A stretch of DNA of 64,000 bases from Phocaeicola sartorii JCM 17136 = DSM 21941. GTDB lineage: Bacteria > Bacteroidota > Bacteroidia > Bacteroidales > Bacteroidaceae. Of this stretch, positions 9,085 through 19,520 are shown piece after piece (positions within the stretch are counted from its first letter, which is position 1; the number at the start of each line of letters is the position of its first letter). The DNA is taken from the NCBI RefSeq assembly GCF_000614185.1, contig NZ_BAKM01000018.1, positions 1-64,000 on the forward strand, read 5' to 3'. The translations under genes were made by a program, and so were the position numbers. Below the pieces are notes generated by a model that worked only from the letters and a program-made list of their open reading frames with translations, had not been told where the DNA came from and searched no databases.

Positions 9085-10572
9085 ATGAGGAAAATACAAC
9101 TATTCTTATTACCACTATCTTTATTATTCATGACTCGGCACATCCATGCCCAACTCCCTGCCCAAACAGAATATGCTGTTGAGACAGGAGGAACATCGGG
9201 CAAAGGAGCCTATGCACCGATGTGGCTTACCGCCAACAGGCAAGGGCTGTCTTCTGTCAATACCGAATATGGCTATTTACGGGCGGGAATTGCACACACG
9301 ATGTCATTAAACCGGCATTTCTGTTTCAGTGCGGGAGTGGATTTGGCAACCGCCTACAATTTCACCTCTTCATTCATCATCCAACAAGCCTATGCAGACC
9401 TCAGTTACCACTGGTTGAATCTGAGTATCGGCAGCAAAGAACGCTTGCCCGAACTAAAGAATCCCAAGTTAAGCAGTGGAGGTATGGTAGAGTCAAATAA
9501 TGCCCGTCCCATTCCCCAAGTGCGTCTGGAAGTGCCCGAGTACGTAGCCATACCGGGTACTCATAAATGGATTTATCTGAAAGGGCATATAGCCTACGGG
9601 CGTTTTACTGATGACAAATGGCAGGAACATTTCACTTCCATAGGAAACAAATATGCCATTGATGTACTTTATCACAGTAAATCACTCTTTGCCAAAGTGG
9701 GAAACCGAGATCATTTTCCGGTAGAGTTTGAAGGAGGAATACAGATGGCCACCCAGTTTGGCGGTGATCAATATATTGCCGGGCAAAAAGATCCTGTAAT
9801 CAATATGCCTACCCGGTTCGTTGACTTCATGCGCGTGTTGATTCCTATGGCCGGAGATGATACTACGCCTGAAGGCGAACAAGTAAACATCTACGGCAAC
9901 CATGTCGGCAGCTGGAACTTTGCCGCAACAGCCTACCTGAACCAATGGAAGTTAAAAGTCTATTACGAACATTATTTCGATGACCACTCTCAAATGTTTT
10001 TCCAATACGGACGTTGGAAGGACGGACACATCGGAGTGGAAATAACTTTTCCCAAAAACCGCCTCATCAATACTTTTGTATACGAAGGATTAGGAACAAA
10101 AGACCAGACCGGACCTATGCTGTATGATTCATTCTGGGGCGAATTTGAAGAACAAATCAGCGCCAAGGATAATTACTACAACCATTACCTTTATCAAGGA
10201 TGGCAACATTGGGGAATGGGAATAGGCACCCCCCTGCTTCCCGGGCCTGTTTACAACAAGAACGGACAAATTACTTTTATCAGTAATCGTGTACTGGCGC
10301 ATCATATAGGATTCAGCGGTTCCCCCTGCCATTCGCTGGGGTATCGTGTACTGCTCTCCTACTCCCGCCACTGGGGCACTTATGACAATCCTCTGAATGA
10401 GATAAAAAAACAATTCAATTCTTTGTTTGAAGTAACTTATGCTCCACAACGGCTGAAAGGATGGAACTTCACTGTATCCGGAGCTATGGACCGTGGCAGT
10501 ATGCTTGGAAACAACTATGGCGGAATGCTGGTTATCCGCAAGCAAGGAATTATCAAATCAAGCTATAAATAA
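9085..10572 (+). CDS. Capsule assembly Wzi-family outer-membrane protein
   Basis: 495 residues with a signal peptide (cleavage near HIHA-Q). The mature part has the Wzi-family opening ETGGTSGKGAYAPMWLTANRQG and strand-rich, aromatic-flanked segments expected of an 18-stranded barrel. Wzi anchors or organises capsular polysaccharide at the outer membrane in Gram-negatives; in Bacteroidetes the family is common but the ligand is rarely tested. No capsule cluster is visible nearby. A small lipoprotein gene follows 30 bp later and may be co-transcribed. Confidence 0.85.
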   Translation: MRKIQLFLLPLSLLFMTRHIHAQLPAQTEYAVETGGTSGKGAYAPMWLTANRQGLSSVNTEYGYLRAGIAHTMSLNRHFCFSAGVDLATAYNFTSSFIIQQAYADLSYHWLNLSIGSKERLPELKNPKLSSGGMVESNNARPIPQVRLEVPEYVAIPGTHKWIYLKGHIAYGRFTDDKWQEHFTSIGNKYAIDVLYHSKSLFAKVGNRDHFPVEFEGGIQMATQFGGDQYIAGQKDPVINMPTRFVDFMRVLIPMAGDDTTPEGEQVNIYGNHVGSWNFAATAYLNQWKLKVYYEHYFDDHSQMFFQYGRWKDGHIGVEITFPKNRLINTFVYEGLGTKDQTGPMLYDSFWGEFEEQISAKDNYYNHYLYQGWQHWGMGIGTPLLPGPVYNKNGQITFISNRVLAHHIGFSGSPCHSLGYRVLLSYSRHWGTYDNPLNEIKKQFNSLFEVTYAPQRLKGWNFTVSGAMDRGSMLGNNYGGMLVIRKQGIIKSSYK

Positions 10573-10602
10573 AAGTTTTAACCGTCAATCCCCAATCAAC
10601 AC

Positions 10603-11013
10603 ATGAGACAAATCATATTATTCATACTCCTTGTAGTGGAAATCAGCAGTTGCGACAAGGCTCCCATCAATGACAAACTAGATGGCAGATGGCAATTGAT
10701 GACTATAGAATATACAGATGGGAAAGTCGAGGAATGTAACCGCATTTATTATAGTATCCAATTACATTTAGTGGAAATCAGTGCCAAAGGTGGAAATGGA
10801 GGTACTCACATCGGACGTTTCTCTTATAAAGAAGATGAGATAACCATGAGTGAATTCCGTCACCGTGGAGATGAAGAAAAACTAACGACACTGAATGAAT
10901 TGAAGCCCTTCGGACTCAACCAAGCCATTAATCATCTTCAAGTGGAAAAAGCAACAGGAAAGAAACTTATTCTGAAATCGGATTATGCACGTCTCACATT
11001 CAGAAAGTTCTAA
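10603..11013 (+). CDS. Small lipoprotein with lipocalin-like fold
   Basis: 136 residues. The lipobox is VEISSC (Cys17), so lipidation and envelope location are expected. After the Cys, KLDGRWQLMTIEYTDG and the alternating strands to the end (YARLTFRKF) resemble the small lipocalin-like lipoproteins frequent in Bacteroides. Function is unknown. It is 30 bp downstream of wzi and is followed by a strong hairpin, so it probably ends that transcript. Confidence 0.65.
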   Translation: MRQIILFILLVVEISSCDKAPINDKLDGRWQLMTIEYTDGKVEECNRIYYSIQLHLVEISAKGGNGGTHIGRFSYKEDEITMSEFRHRGDEEKLTTLNELKPFGLNQAINHLQVEKATGKKLILKSDYARLTFRKF

Positions 11014-11029
11014 TGTTCATCAATAAAAC

Positions 11030-11063
11030 GCAGCCGGCTACATTGGTTTATGAAGCCGGCTGC
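11030..11063. terminator. Terminator hairpin between convergent lipoprotein gene and aspA
   Basis: GCAGCCGGCT (11030-11039) pairs perfectly with AGCCGGCTGC (11054-11063) across a 14-nt loop. It lies between convergent genes, with an AT-rich tract on both sides, and could terminate both. Confidence 0.7.
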
Positions 11064-11108
11064 ATGAAACAAGTCTTTTATCTCTGAATAATCTGTAATG
11101 ATACAAAC

Positions 11109-12542
11109 TTATTTTCTAGGCTTTATATCCAGTTTTACCGGCTTCAACATATTTTCCGGACTTAGAATCGTATCCAATTCTTCCTTGTTCAAGACCCCAT
11201 GTTCCAAAACCAGCTCATAGACACTTCTGCCCGTTTCCAAAGCTTCTTTTGCAATCTTTGTAGAATTCTTATAACCGATTATCGGATTCAATGCAGTGAC
11301 TACACCAATGCTGTTATGCACCTCAATCTTGCAACGTTCCGCATTGGCTGTAATACCTTCCACACAACGTGTACGCAGGGTTTCAAAACCATTGATCATC
11401 AAATCTACAGATTCAAAACAACACTGTGCCATCACCGGCTCCATAGCGTTCAGTTCCATTTGTGCAGCCTCGCCGGCCATAGTCACACATAGTTCATTAC
11501 CCATTACCTTATAACAAATCTGGTTCATCACCTCAGGAATCACTGGATTCACTTTGCCCGGCATAATGGAAGAACCCGGTTGCATGGCCGGAAGGTTAAA
11601 TTCCCCTAAACCACAGCGCGGTCCGCTGGCCAGCAAACGCAAGTCATTACAAATCTTATTTACTTTAACAGCTACCCTTTTCAAAGCTGAGGCATAACCC
11701 ACCAGGCAAGATGTGTCCGAAGTAGCTCCCACCAAGTCTGCCGACAAGTTGAATTCAAAGCCTGTAATTTCACACAATGCCGCCACGCATTTCTCCGCAT
11801 AGCCCGGCTCCGCGCAAATACCGGTACCGATGGCCGTAGCCCCCATATTTACTGTCAAGAAGTCCGCCGCCGCCTCATTCAAGTGGCGGATTTCATCTCT
11901 CAATATGCTGGCAAAACCATTGAATGTCTGACCTAAGGTCATAGGTACGGCATCTTCCAACTGGGTACGTCCCATCTTGATGATATGCGCAAACTCTTCT
12001 CCTTTCTTATGGAACGCACCAATCAGCGATTCCAGATAAGGCAGAAAACGAAGATGGGAATAATACATACCGATATGGATTGCAGTGGGATAAGCGTCAT
12101 TGGTTGATTGCGAGCAGTTCACATGGTCATTAGGAGAGCAATATTGATACTCGCCACGTTTATGCCCCATAATTTCCAAAGCACGGTTAGCGATGACTTC
12201 ATTGGCATTCATATTGGTAGAAGTGCCGGCACCTCCTTGAATCATATCTACAGGGAACTGTTCGTGATGCTCACCATTCAAGATTTCCTGGCACGCCAAC
12301 ACAATGGCGTCTTTTTGTTCTTTAGTCAGCAGACCTAACTCATAGTTGGCCATTGCAGCTGCCATTTTTGTGATGGCAAGGCCGTTGATAAACAACGGAT
12401 ATTCATTGAGATGGAATTTGCTGATTGGGAAATTTTCTATGCCTCTAAGAGTCTGCACACCATACAAAGCACTGGCCGGAATCTCACGGGCACCAATTAA
12501 ATCACTTTCTACTCGGGTTTCTTCTGTAAGTTTTGTTTCCAT
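11109..12542 (-). CDS. aspA: Aspartate ammonia-lyase
   Basis: 477 residues from the ATG at 12542, matching the length of E. coli aspartase. It converts L-aspartate reversibly to fumarate and ammonia in the cytosol. The N-terminus VESDLIGAREIPASALYGVQ is of aspartase rather than fumarase type, and the superfamily signature GSSIMPGKVNP is intact. In Bacteroides it can feed fumarate respiration and the succinate pathway. The reading frame extends to 12587, but that start falls inside the -7 promoter box, so 12542 is preferred. It is monocistronic by layout. Confidence 0.93.
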   Translation of the reverse strand: METKLTEETRVESDLIGAREIPASALYGVQTLRGIENFPISKFHLNEYPLFINGLAITKMAAAMANYELGLLTKEQKDAIVLACQEILNGEHHEQFPVDMIQGGAGTSTNMNANEVIANRALEIMGHKRGEYQYCSPNDHVNCSQSTNDAYPTAIHIGMYYSHLRFLPYLESLIGAFHKKGEEFAHIIKMGRTQLEDAVPMTLGQTFNGFASILRDEIRHLNEAAADFLTVNMGATAIGTGICAEPGYAEKCVAALCEITGFEFNLSADLVGATSDTSCLVGYASALKRVAVKVNKICNDLRLLASGPRCGLGEFNLPAMQPGSSIMPGKVNPVIPEVMNQICYKVMGNELCVTMAGEAAQMELNAMEPVMAQCCFESVDLMINGFETLRTRCVEGITANAERCKIEVHNSIGVVTALNPIIGYKNSTKIAKEALETGRSVYELVLEHGVLNKEELDTILSPENMLKPVKLDIKPRK

Positions 12543-12584
12543 AATAAGTTTATTTATCGGTTTATCATTTTTTATTTTATACAG

Positions 12585-12615
12585 CAAAGGTATAAACTAA
12601 CATTTTGATATCAAA
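12585..12615 (-). promoter_or_regulatory. aspA promoter (-33 and -7 elements)
   Basis: Read on the minus strand: TTTG at 12615-12612 and TACCTTTG at 12592-12585, separated by 19 bp, the canonical Bacteroidota spacing. Expected transcription start is near 12577, giving a leader of about 35 nt before ATG 12542. Confidence 0.75.
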
Positions 12616-12754
12616 ATATATTCTAATATAATTTTCAAATATTATTTCATACTTATTTTTGCAATAAAACCATCAACAAACTTACATTATGAAAGTTCGG
12701 TCAGTTAACAAAGTCTTATATTCTTTGGAGTTCATTCGAAAAACAGGCATAAAA

Positions 12755-12779
12755 AAAGGCGTCCATCCAGAACGCCTTT
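12755..12779 (-). terminator. Intrinsic terminator of the YitT gene
   Basis: On the minus strand AAAGGCGT/ACGCCTTT forms an 8-bp stem with a 9-nt loop and runs directly into a T-run (the A-run from 12751 on the plus strand). It lies 25 bp after the YitT stop codon. Confidence 0.75.
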
Positions 12780-12803
12780 ATTCTATTTTTTAACTTAAGA
12801 TCC

Positions 12804-13694
12804 CTATTTTACCTTTATTCTATCAAACCCTTCACCAAACACACCTATGACGGCACTTTGTGATACAAATGCATTCGGATCGATATCTTTTATCAAACGG
12901 AATATGGTAGTAGATTCACGTTTTTTTGCCAGCACGAACATCATTTTCACACCCGCACCGGTATAACAACCCACTCCGTCAATAAACGTCACTCCTCTAT
13001 GCAGGTCTTTATTTATGCGATGGCCTATTTCCTCATGTTTCTTCGAAATGATAAAGAACTGCACTGACTGACGGGCACTGTTTACCACTTGATCCAATAC
13101 AAAACTGGATATAAACAAGACAACATATCCATATACCACCTTTTCCCAATCATGCAACACAAAATAACTGGAAGAAATAATAACCAAGTCACACATCAAT
13201 ATAACCCGGCCTAAAGTAATATCACGATACTTATTGACTATAGCGGCTATAATATCCGTACCTCCTGTACTGCCATTGGCAGAAAAAGCGACACCAATAC
13301 CGCCTCCACAGAAAAAGGCCCCCAAGACACAAGCCATGAAAGGCTGGTCATGTATTAAAGACTCCCCTCCCGTCAAATCCTGTATGACAGGCAGAATAGA
13401 ACTCAGCACAAATACGGCATAAATGGTTTTCACACTAAACTTCCATCCCAGAATAATCAAAGAAAGTATTAACAATGCTCCATTAATTCCCAAATAGGTA
13501 TATTGAACCGGCAAGCCAGTAGCCCAATAAACAATAGAAGCAATACCCGGTACCGCACCCGAAGGGAGGTCATTGGGCAACAAAAAGACGGTCCATCCGA
13601 TAGCATACATCAGCATGCCAAGAGCTATTAGCATATAGTCTCTTAATTCTCTGATAATCCGTTGTCTACGCGTCGTAATAAAGACTGAATCCAT
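12804..13694 (-). CDS. YitT-family membrane protein (DUF161 + DUF2179)
   Basis: 296 residues. The first ~210 residues hold five to six hydrophobic helices with the YitT-type sequence FLLPNDLPSGAVPGIASIVY and GGGIGVAFSANGSTGGTDI. The last ~85 residues are the soluble DUF2179 domain (DLHRGVTFIDGVGCYTGAG). The family is inner-membrane and its substrate is not established. It stands alone, with its own -7 box at 13727 and a downstream terminator. Confidence 0.88.
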   Translation of the reverse strand: MDSVFITTRRQRIIRELRDYMLIALGMLMYAIGWTVFLLPNDLPSGAVPGIASIVYWATGLPVQYTYLGINGALLILSLIILGWKFSVKTIYAVFVLSSILPVIQDLTGGESLIHDQPFMACVLGAFFCGGGIGVAFSANGSTGGTDIIAAIVNKYRDITLGRVILMCDLVIISSSYFVLHDWEKVVYGYVVLFISSFVLDQVVNSARQSVQFFIISKKHEEIGHRINKDLHRGVTFIDGVGCYTGAGVKMMFVLAKKRESTTIFRLIKDIDPNAFVSQSAVIGVFGEGFDRIKVK

Positions 13695-14236
13695 GTGAGT
13701 TTTCCTTTATAAAATCATATTGTCCGCAAAAGTACAAAAAGATTAAGTCACTTAGCCTTAAAAGGTGACATTTTTTTCAAGCAAAAACCATGGAAAAAGC
13801 TTAATTAACTAATATCCAAGGCGTAAAGAGCAATAAATTAGTAACAGGTCACAAAACCACTGGATTCCAATGAATGCAAATCAGCCTTTTAAAGCCCCAC
13901 AAGGCTTTACTGAGCCTGCCGCATTTAAAATTTCACGTTGCTTTTGGTCGCTTCAACAGCCTCTCATCCAATCGTCAGCTGAAAAATACCCATTTCAAGG
14001 TATTGTAAAGAGTGGCGCATATAACGAACTTTGCAAATAAAAACAAAAACGATATTCTGACGTATGCAAACGGCAAAAGACAGCCTGCGGCAACACGGAC
14101 AGCCTGTCGGGTAAAAACAAAAAAAGGTAGTGCGGCATAAAGAACGATCCGAAAAGGATCTTGAATCTTTTACAGGCAGTATCTCCAATTCTCTACGAGG
14201 ACTGGAAAAGACTCATGGATATATAAGGATTACAGT
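13695..14236. other. 541-bp intergenic region without a convincing gene
   Basis: CAAAAGTA at 13727-13734 reads TACTTTTG on the minus strand and is a likely -7 box for the YitT gene. A small hairpin AAAGCC/GGCTTT lies at 13891-13908 with no T-run. The rest has only short, low-quality reading frames. No tRNA or repeat was recognised. Confidence 0.4.
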
Positions 14237-14698
14237 ATGACAGAACAATTGAATCATCATAGCAACCCGATGAAAACAAACGGATACATCCGCACTTCTT
14301 CCTGTCTGGAATGCAAGCCCTGCGGAAACGACTGTACGATTGTGAATAATCGGATCTCTTTTATAACAGACTCCGAGAAAAAGCGTTTCAGCCACCTTCT
14401 GCTCGACTCCGCCCCCAAAGCCTGCATGCAGATGCGGCAAGTCTTGCCAGGCGGCATTACATTTAGTGCAAGAAGTGAAACACCGTACCATTCCGGCAGA
14501 ACAACTAAAAATAATCAATATATGAGTATCACCAACATTATCAGTAACGATGAAGTTACACTTGTACAAGGAGTCAACGGAGTTTTTCTCTGCGAAGAAT
14601 CGTGGACTACGCAAAGCCGGAAATCCGCCTTACACAAAGAAGATCTGAACACACCCGATATCGAAAGCCTGCAATCAGACTTACCGGAGTTAACTTAA
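14237..14698 (+). CDS. Hypothetical Cys-containing protein upstream of the CDF exporter
   Basis: 153 residues with no family recognised. The N-terminal region has a Cys cluster SSCLECKPCGNDC (two CxxC-like pairs), which could bind metal. There is no signal peptide and the second half is of low complexity. Starts at 14237 and 14270 (MKTNGYIRTSS) are both possible. It is 60 bp upstream of the CDF gene in the same direction. The long non-coding stretch before it and its unusual composition mean it may not be a real gene. Confidence 0.35.
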   Translation: MTEQLNHHSNPMKTNGYIRTSSCLECKPCGNDCTIVNNRISFITDSEKKRFSHLLLDSAPKACMQMRQVLPGGITFSARSETPYHSGRTTKNNQYMSITNIISNDEVTLVQGVNGVFLCEESWTTQSRKSALHKEDLNTPDIESLQSDLPELT

Positions 14699-14758
14699 CC
14701 ACAGGCAGATGCCCCCGTATTCAACAACCATTCATTCTATCGAATAAATAAAAAAGAT

Positions 14759-15716
14759 ATGCATACATCTCATTCCTGTCACTGTCATGAGCAAGATGCT
14801 CATAGAAAACAGAGTCATGAACATCATCATGTACCTCCCAAAGGTGAAAAACTACTCATCGTTACGCTGCTGAACGCTTTGATTACGGCAGTGGAAATAG
14901 TGGGCGGGCTTCTTTCGAACAGTCTTTCACTGCTCTCTGATGCCGTACACAATCTTGGTGACACTTTGGCCATAGCCTTTGCCTACATTGCCCGGCGCAT
15001 AGGCAACAAACAGGCGGACATGCGCCACACCTTCGGTTACAAGCGTACGGAAATTCTGGCTGCTTTTGTCAATGCCTCCATGCTGATGGCTATCTGCCTC
15101 TTTCTACTGAAAGAAGCTTACGAACGTAGCCTGCATCCCGAACAGATACAGGGCAAAATGATGCTCATCGTAGCTGTCGTAGCTGGTGGCCAATCTTATC
15201 TCTGTGCTGGTTTTGCAAAAAGAAAAGGAGCACAACATGAACACCCGTGCCGCCTACCTGCACCTGCTGGGCGACACACTCTCGTCCGTGGCCGTGATAG
15301 CCGGCGGAATTGCCATCTGGCTGTACGATCTTGTTTGGCTGGACCCGCTTATTACGGCACTGGTCAGCCTGTACATCCTGTATCATACGTGGGGCGTATT
15401 ACACGAAGCGGTTAGCATCCTGATGCAAACCGCTCCTGAAGGGGTGGACATCCCGATGATTATCCAAAAGATAGAAGTTCTTGAAGGCGTGCACGATGTA
15501 CATCACCTGCACCTGTGGCAACTCAACGAAGAACAAATTCATTTCGAAGCGCACATCAAAGTGAAAGAGGGAATCAGCATAGAGCAGCTGGACGAGATGC
15601 GAAAACAAATACAAGAAATACTTTCCGCATACGGCATATACCACAGCACCCTTCAGATAGGGCACGATTGCTGCGAGGGGCATATCCCATTGATTGTCAA
15701 TGAAAACAGGGACTGA
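14759..15716 (+). pseudogene. Cation diffusion facilitator (CDF) exporter, frame broken once
   Basis: CzcD/ZitB-type CDF transporter exporting divalent metal (probably Zn2+, possibly Fe2+ or Mn2+) by proton antiport. The N-terminus is His/Cys-rich (HTSHSCHCHEQDAH). TM2 has the metal-site motif LLSDAVHNLGD and TM5 the matching HLLGDTLSS; the C-terminal cytoplasmic domain has VHDVHHLHLWQL. The frame is split into 14759-15415 and 15186-15716; the junction at about 15182 (GTAGCTGGTGG) needs +2 or -1 bases. Restored length is about 318 residues, normal for the family. It opens the TonB/DUF4374/ABC locus. Confidence 0.8.
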
Positions 15717-15766
15717 TATAGACATATCCTATTAGAAAGAGAAAACTAACAACCATATAAATAACA

Positions 15767-18114
15767 ATGAAACAGAAAATACTATTCTCTCTATGGGCAC
15801 TGACGCTCATGATCCTCAGCGTATCTGCCCAAACAGAGAAAGAGCGGATTACAGGCATAGTTATCGACTACACAAGCGAAGAGCCACTACCCGGAGCAAC
15901 CATCTTTATCGAGGAACTGAAAAAGGGTGATGTGGCGGACAAACACGGTGAATTCTCTTTTTCAGAGGTTCCTTTCGGCACTTATACATTCACCGTGAAG
16001 TTTATGGGCTATCAAAAAGCTACCCAAAAAGTAACCGTGAGCAATGAGCGTGCAAAGAAAACCATTATCCGCCTGAAGGCCGAAGCCCAATTGCTGGATG
16101 AAGTAGTGGTGATGGGCAAAAGTGAAGCCCGCAAAATCCGAGAACAAGCCATGCCCGTATCGGTCATCAGCATGAAACAGCTGCAAGGGACAGTGAGCGA
16201 TATACAAGGTATATTGGCAAAGACCGTAGGGGTTGCCATTCGTTCTACCGGAGGGGTGGGCAGCACTTCCCGATTGTCTGTACGTGGCCTGGAGGGTAAA
16301 CGCATTGGCTTCTTTATTGATGAAACGCCTCTGAATGACCAATCCGATTTTATCGACCTTAATGACATACCGATTGATATGATTGATCGGATTGAGATAT
16401 ACAAAGGCGTGGTTCCTGCCAAGTTTGGAGGATCATCAATGGGGGGCGCGGTCAACATCGTCATAAGAGAATATCCAGATCGTTATGCCGATTTAAGCTA
16501 TACCCGTGAGTCGTTTAACGTAAACAAGGCACAAACGGTATTCAAAAGGAACTTGAAAGATGCCGGATTGATAGTTGGCATAGGAGGAGGATATACTTAT
16601 GCAGACAATGATTACACGATGGAATCTCCTTACGTTAAAGGATTAAAAATCAAACGTGACCACGATAATTTCAGGAAAATACTCGTAGGAGGAAGCCTTA
16701 AAGCCAAGAAGTGGTGGTTTGATGAAGTGGAGTTTGAACCCGCTTTTATCGATACCTACAAGGAAATACAAGGCATAGAAACCGATATCAGAAAAGCCCA
16801 TACGAGATCGCGCCTTTATATGCTGGCCAATAACTGGAGAAAGAAAATTTCCTGTTAGAGGGCTTGGACTTAGAGATGAATACAGCGATTGGCTATACGC
16901 AATACGGGCTGACAGACACCGCTAAAGTATGGTACGACTGGAATGGGGTTTCCTATCCTACCCCCTCGCTCCACGGTGGCGAGCTAGGTACACGATACGC
17001 ATCCGAATCGGATAATAAGAAAACGACGCTGATGAATAAGCTGAATCTGGAATTCCTGATAGATAAGCATCATTCCGTTAGTTTTCATTCGGTTTTTACC
17101 TTGGCCAACGGGCATCCCTCGGACCCGGTCAAGGAAAAAAGTTTAGGAAAGAAAACGGATTTTGACTCGCGTATGCATAGCTGGACAGTAGGTCTGACCT
17201 ACGATTACCGCACGGCAAACGACAAGTTTCTCAACTCGTTCACGTCAAGATATTATTGGTATTCGATGAATACATCCTATCAAAACATCTATGTGAACAT
17301 CCCTGTAGAGGATATCCATCTGAACAAGAACAGCATAGGCTTCAGCAACGCCATGCGCTACCGCTTCACGCCCTTCTTTATGGCAAAGCTGTCGGGTGGA
17401 TATGACGTACGCATTCCATCGGAGAATGAATTGTTAGGCGATGGTTACACCATCAGCCCGTCGGAGAGACTGTTGCCCGAGCGCAACCTGAGCGTGAATG
17501 CCGGTCTGCTCTACGATCTAAGCGGAATCCATCCGAGCAATCTGCAAATAGAACTGAGTGGATACTACATGTATTTGCAGGATATGATTCGTTTCACAAA
17601 AGGAATTTTCGGCGCTCAATACCAGAATTTCGGAGAAATGCGAACCCTTGGTGTGGAGTTTGAAGTGAAGGCTGACGTCTTTCCTTTTTTATATGCTTAT
17701 GGCAATGTCACTTACCAAGATTTACGCGATGTAAGGAAACAGGAGGAAGGAAGCAATTTGCCCAATGCGACAAAGGGGAAACGGATGCCCAATATTCCTT
17801 ATTTCATGGCAAATGCAGGCCTGGAGTTTCATAAAGAAAATCTTTTCGGCGGTAAAGGGCAGAACACACGGCTATTTGTCGATATGGCTTTTGTGGAAGA
17901 GTACCTCTACGACTTTGAGATGACCGAGAATGCCAAACGGCGTATTCCCCGAAGCACAACGATGGATCTCGGTTTTGAACACAGCATCATGAATCAACGT
18001 CTGTTCCTCTCGGGCAAAATAAAAAACCTGACCAATGCCACTGTATTGTCCGAATTCAACCGTCCCCTGCCGGGCAGAAGTCTCGGCGTGAAATTGCGCT
18101 ATATTTTCAAATAA
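15767..18114 (+). pseudogene. TonB-dependent outer-membrane receptor (siderophore type), frame broken once
   Basis: Restored length is about 782 residues: signal peptide (VSAQ), a carboxypeptidase-regulatory-like beta-sandwich (residues ~27-105, ITGIVIDYTSEEPLPGATI), a plug domain (SVRGLEGKRIGFFIDETPLN; DRIEIYKGVVPAKFGG) and a barrel ending in LRYIFK. The sequence style is that of iron-siderophore/FecA-type receptors rather than SusC. Frames are 15767-16858 and 16864-18114; one A lost in GAAAGAAAATTTCC near 16845 explains the break. The second frame has no proper start (TTG 16864). The neighbouring DUF4374 lipoprotein and ABC pair point to a ferric-siderophore substrate. Confidence 0.85.
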
Positions 18115-18150
18115 ATAGAAACCAACCAGTAATCATTAAAAGATAAGAAA

Positions 18151-19380
18151 ATGAGAACAGTTTTTAAAAGCTGGCAACTTATAGCCATGAGTGTAATGAT
18201 GGTGTTTGCAACATCTTGTGAGAAAAATAACGGAGATGATCCAAGTCCCGGCAAAGTGTTGGGCGGAGAAGGCAATATCCTGATAGCAACCACAGTGAAG
18301 AATCCCGATGGACAAAGCGGACAGTCGTATGTGCAACAAATGCCTGAGCTATCGGGGACCTTGAGCATGAGCAAAGGCATTCAAACCGGTTTTGGAACCC
18401 CTATATCTATCGTGGGAAACGATGTCTTCGTCTTTCCAGAGTTTGGCGGCAAGGGCACACAAACCATCATCCGATATGCACGCTCTCAAAAAGGTTTGGA
18501 GAAAGCCGCAGAAATGCAGATTATTCCCGACTCCAACCCTAGCAACCTGACGCAAGTGAGTGCGGAGAAGGCTTATATCCCCACGTATGTTTTGGGGCGA
18601 ATCATGATTGTAAACCCGAAGACCCTGGAAAAGAAAGGAGAAATAGACTTGAAACAATATGCGCATCATGACGCAAGCCCCGAACCGGCTCACGGCATCT
18701 TGCGGGAAGGCCTATACTACCTCCCGCTCAACCAGCTTGCCGAAAACTGGATGCCTTATGCTGACTACAGGCAGGTGGACGTAGTCATTATTGATACTAA
18801 AACCGACCAAGTGGTAAAAGTAATTTCCGAAAAGACGAGCGGTCTTTGTTTTCCTACCCGTCCTTTCCTCAAGGAGATGATATTTACAAACGAACAAAAT
18901 GACATTTACATCGCTTGTGCAGGTTATTTCGGATATGACCCCACATACCTGAAGAATGGATTTGTCTGCATTCCGGCAGGCAAACAAGAGTTTGACGAAA
19001 CCCAGACGTGGGATATAAGCGGCACAAGCATTGAGGGAAGCGCCTATAAAGCGGCATCCGTATTCAACTGCAAGTATATTGGACATGGAAAGGTTGCCGC
19101 CTATGCAGGTATTGTAGAGCTGAATGGCAACAATCCTTATACGGCACGCAACGCCATGGCGGTGCTGATAGACTTGAACAGCCGAACAATCAAGAAAATT
19201 GAAGGAATCCCCTATACAGATGGTTATAGCGTGGCAATAGAATATCATAATGGCGAGGTCTTTTTTGCCGCGTATGGTGTAGACGCTTCGGGAATCTTTG
19301 CATACAATCCCATAACAGGAAAGGTACGACAGGCACTGTCGGCAAGTGGAAATATAGCATATATGCACTTCTTCAACTAA
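18151..19380 (+). CDS. DUF4374 lipoprotein, XusB-like siderophore-binding candidate
   Basis: 409 residues. Lipobox FATSC (Cys24) predicts a lipoprotein. The rest is a DUF4374-type beta-propeller (repeats such as VVIIDTKTDQVVKVISEKTS and IMIVNPKTLEKKGEIDL). In Bacteroides thetaiotaomicron the DUF4374 lipoprotein XusB captures ferric enterobactin-type xenosiderophores at the cell surface and works with a TonB receptor. Its place directly behind a siderophore-type receptor supports the same role here; the ligand is inferred. This is the only gene of the five in the locus with an unbroken frame. Confidence 0.8.
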   Translation: MRTVFKSWQLIAMSVMMVFATSCEKNNGDDPSPGKVLGGEGNILIATTVKNPDGQSGQSYVQQMPELSGTLSMSKGIQTGFGTPISIVGNDVFVFPEFGGKGTQTIIRYARSQKGLEKAAEMQIIPDSNPSNLTQVSAEKAYIPTYVLGRIMIVNPKTLEKKGEIDLKQYAHHDASPEPAHGILREGLYYLPLNQLAENWMPYADYRQVDVVIIDTKTDQVVKVISEKTSGLCFPTRPFLKEMIFTNEQNDIYIACAGYFGYDPTYLKNGFVCIPAGKQEFDETQTWDISGTSIEGSAYKAASVFNCKYIGHGKVAAYAGIVELNGNNPYTARNAMAVLIDLNSRTIKKIEGIPYTDGYSVAIEYHNGEVFFAAYGVDASGIFAYNPITGKVRQALSASGNIAYMHFFN

Positions 19381-19520
19381 GTAACAGCCCAAATACAAAA
19401 GGACAAAGACGAAAGTTGAGACACCGGCTTTCTCTTTGCCCTTTTTCATCGGATGCCTGATCATGGCACGAACGGCAATGATCAAGAAAAGAAACACTTC
19501 ACCTTTTAAATAACCTCCTT

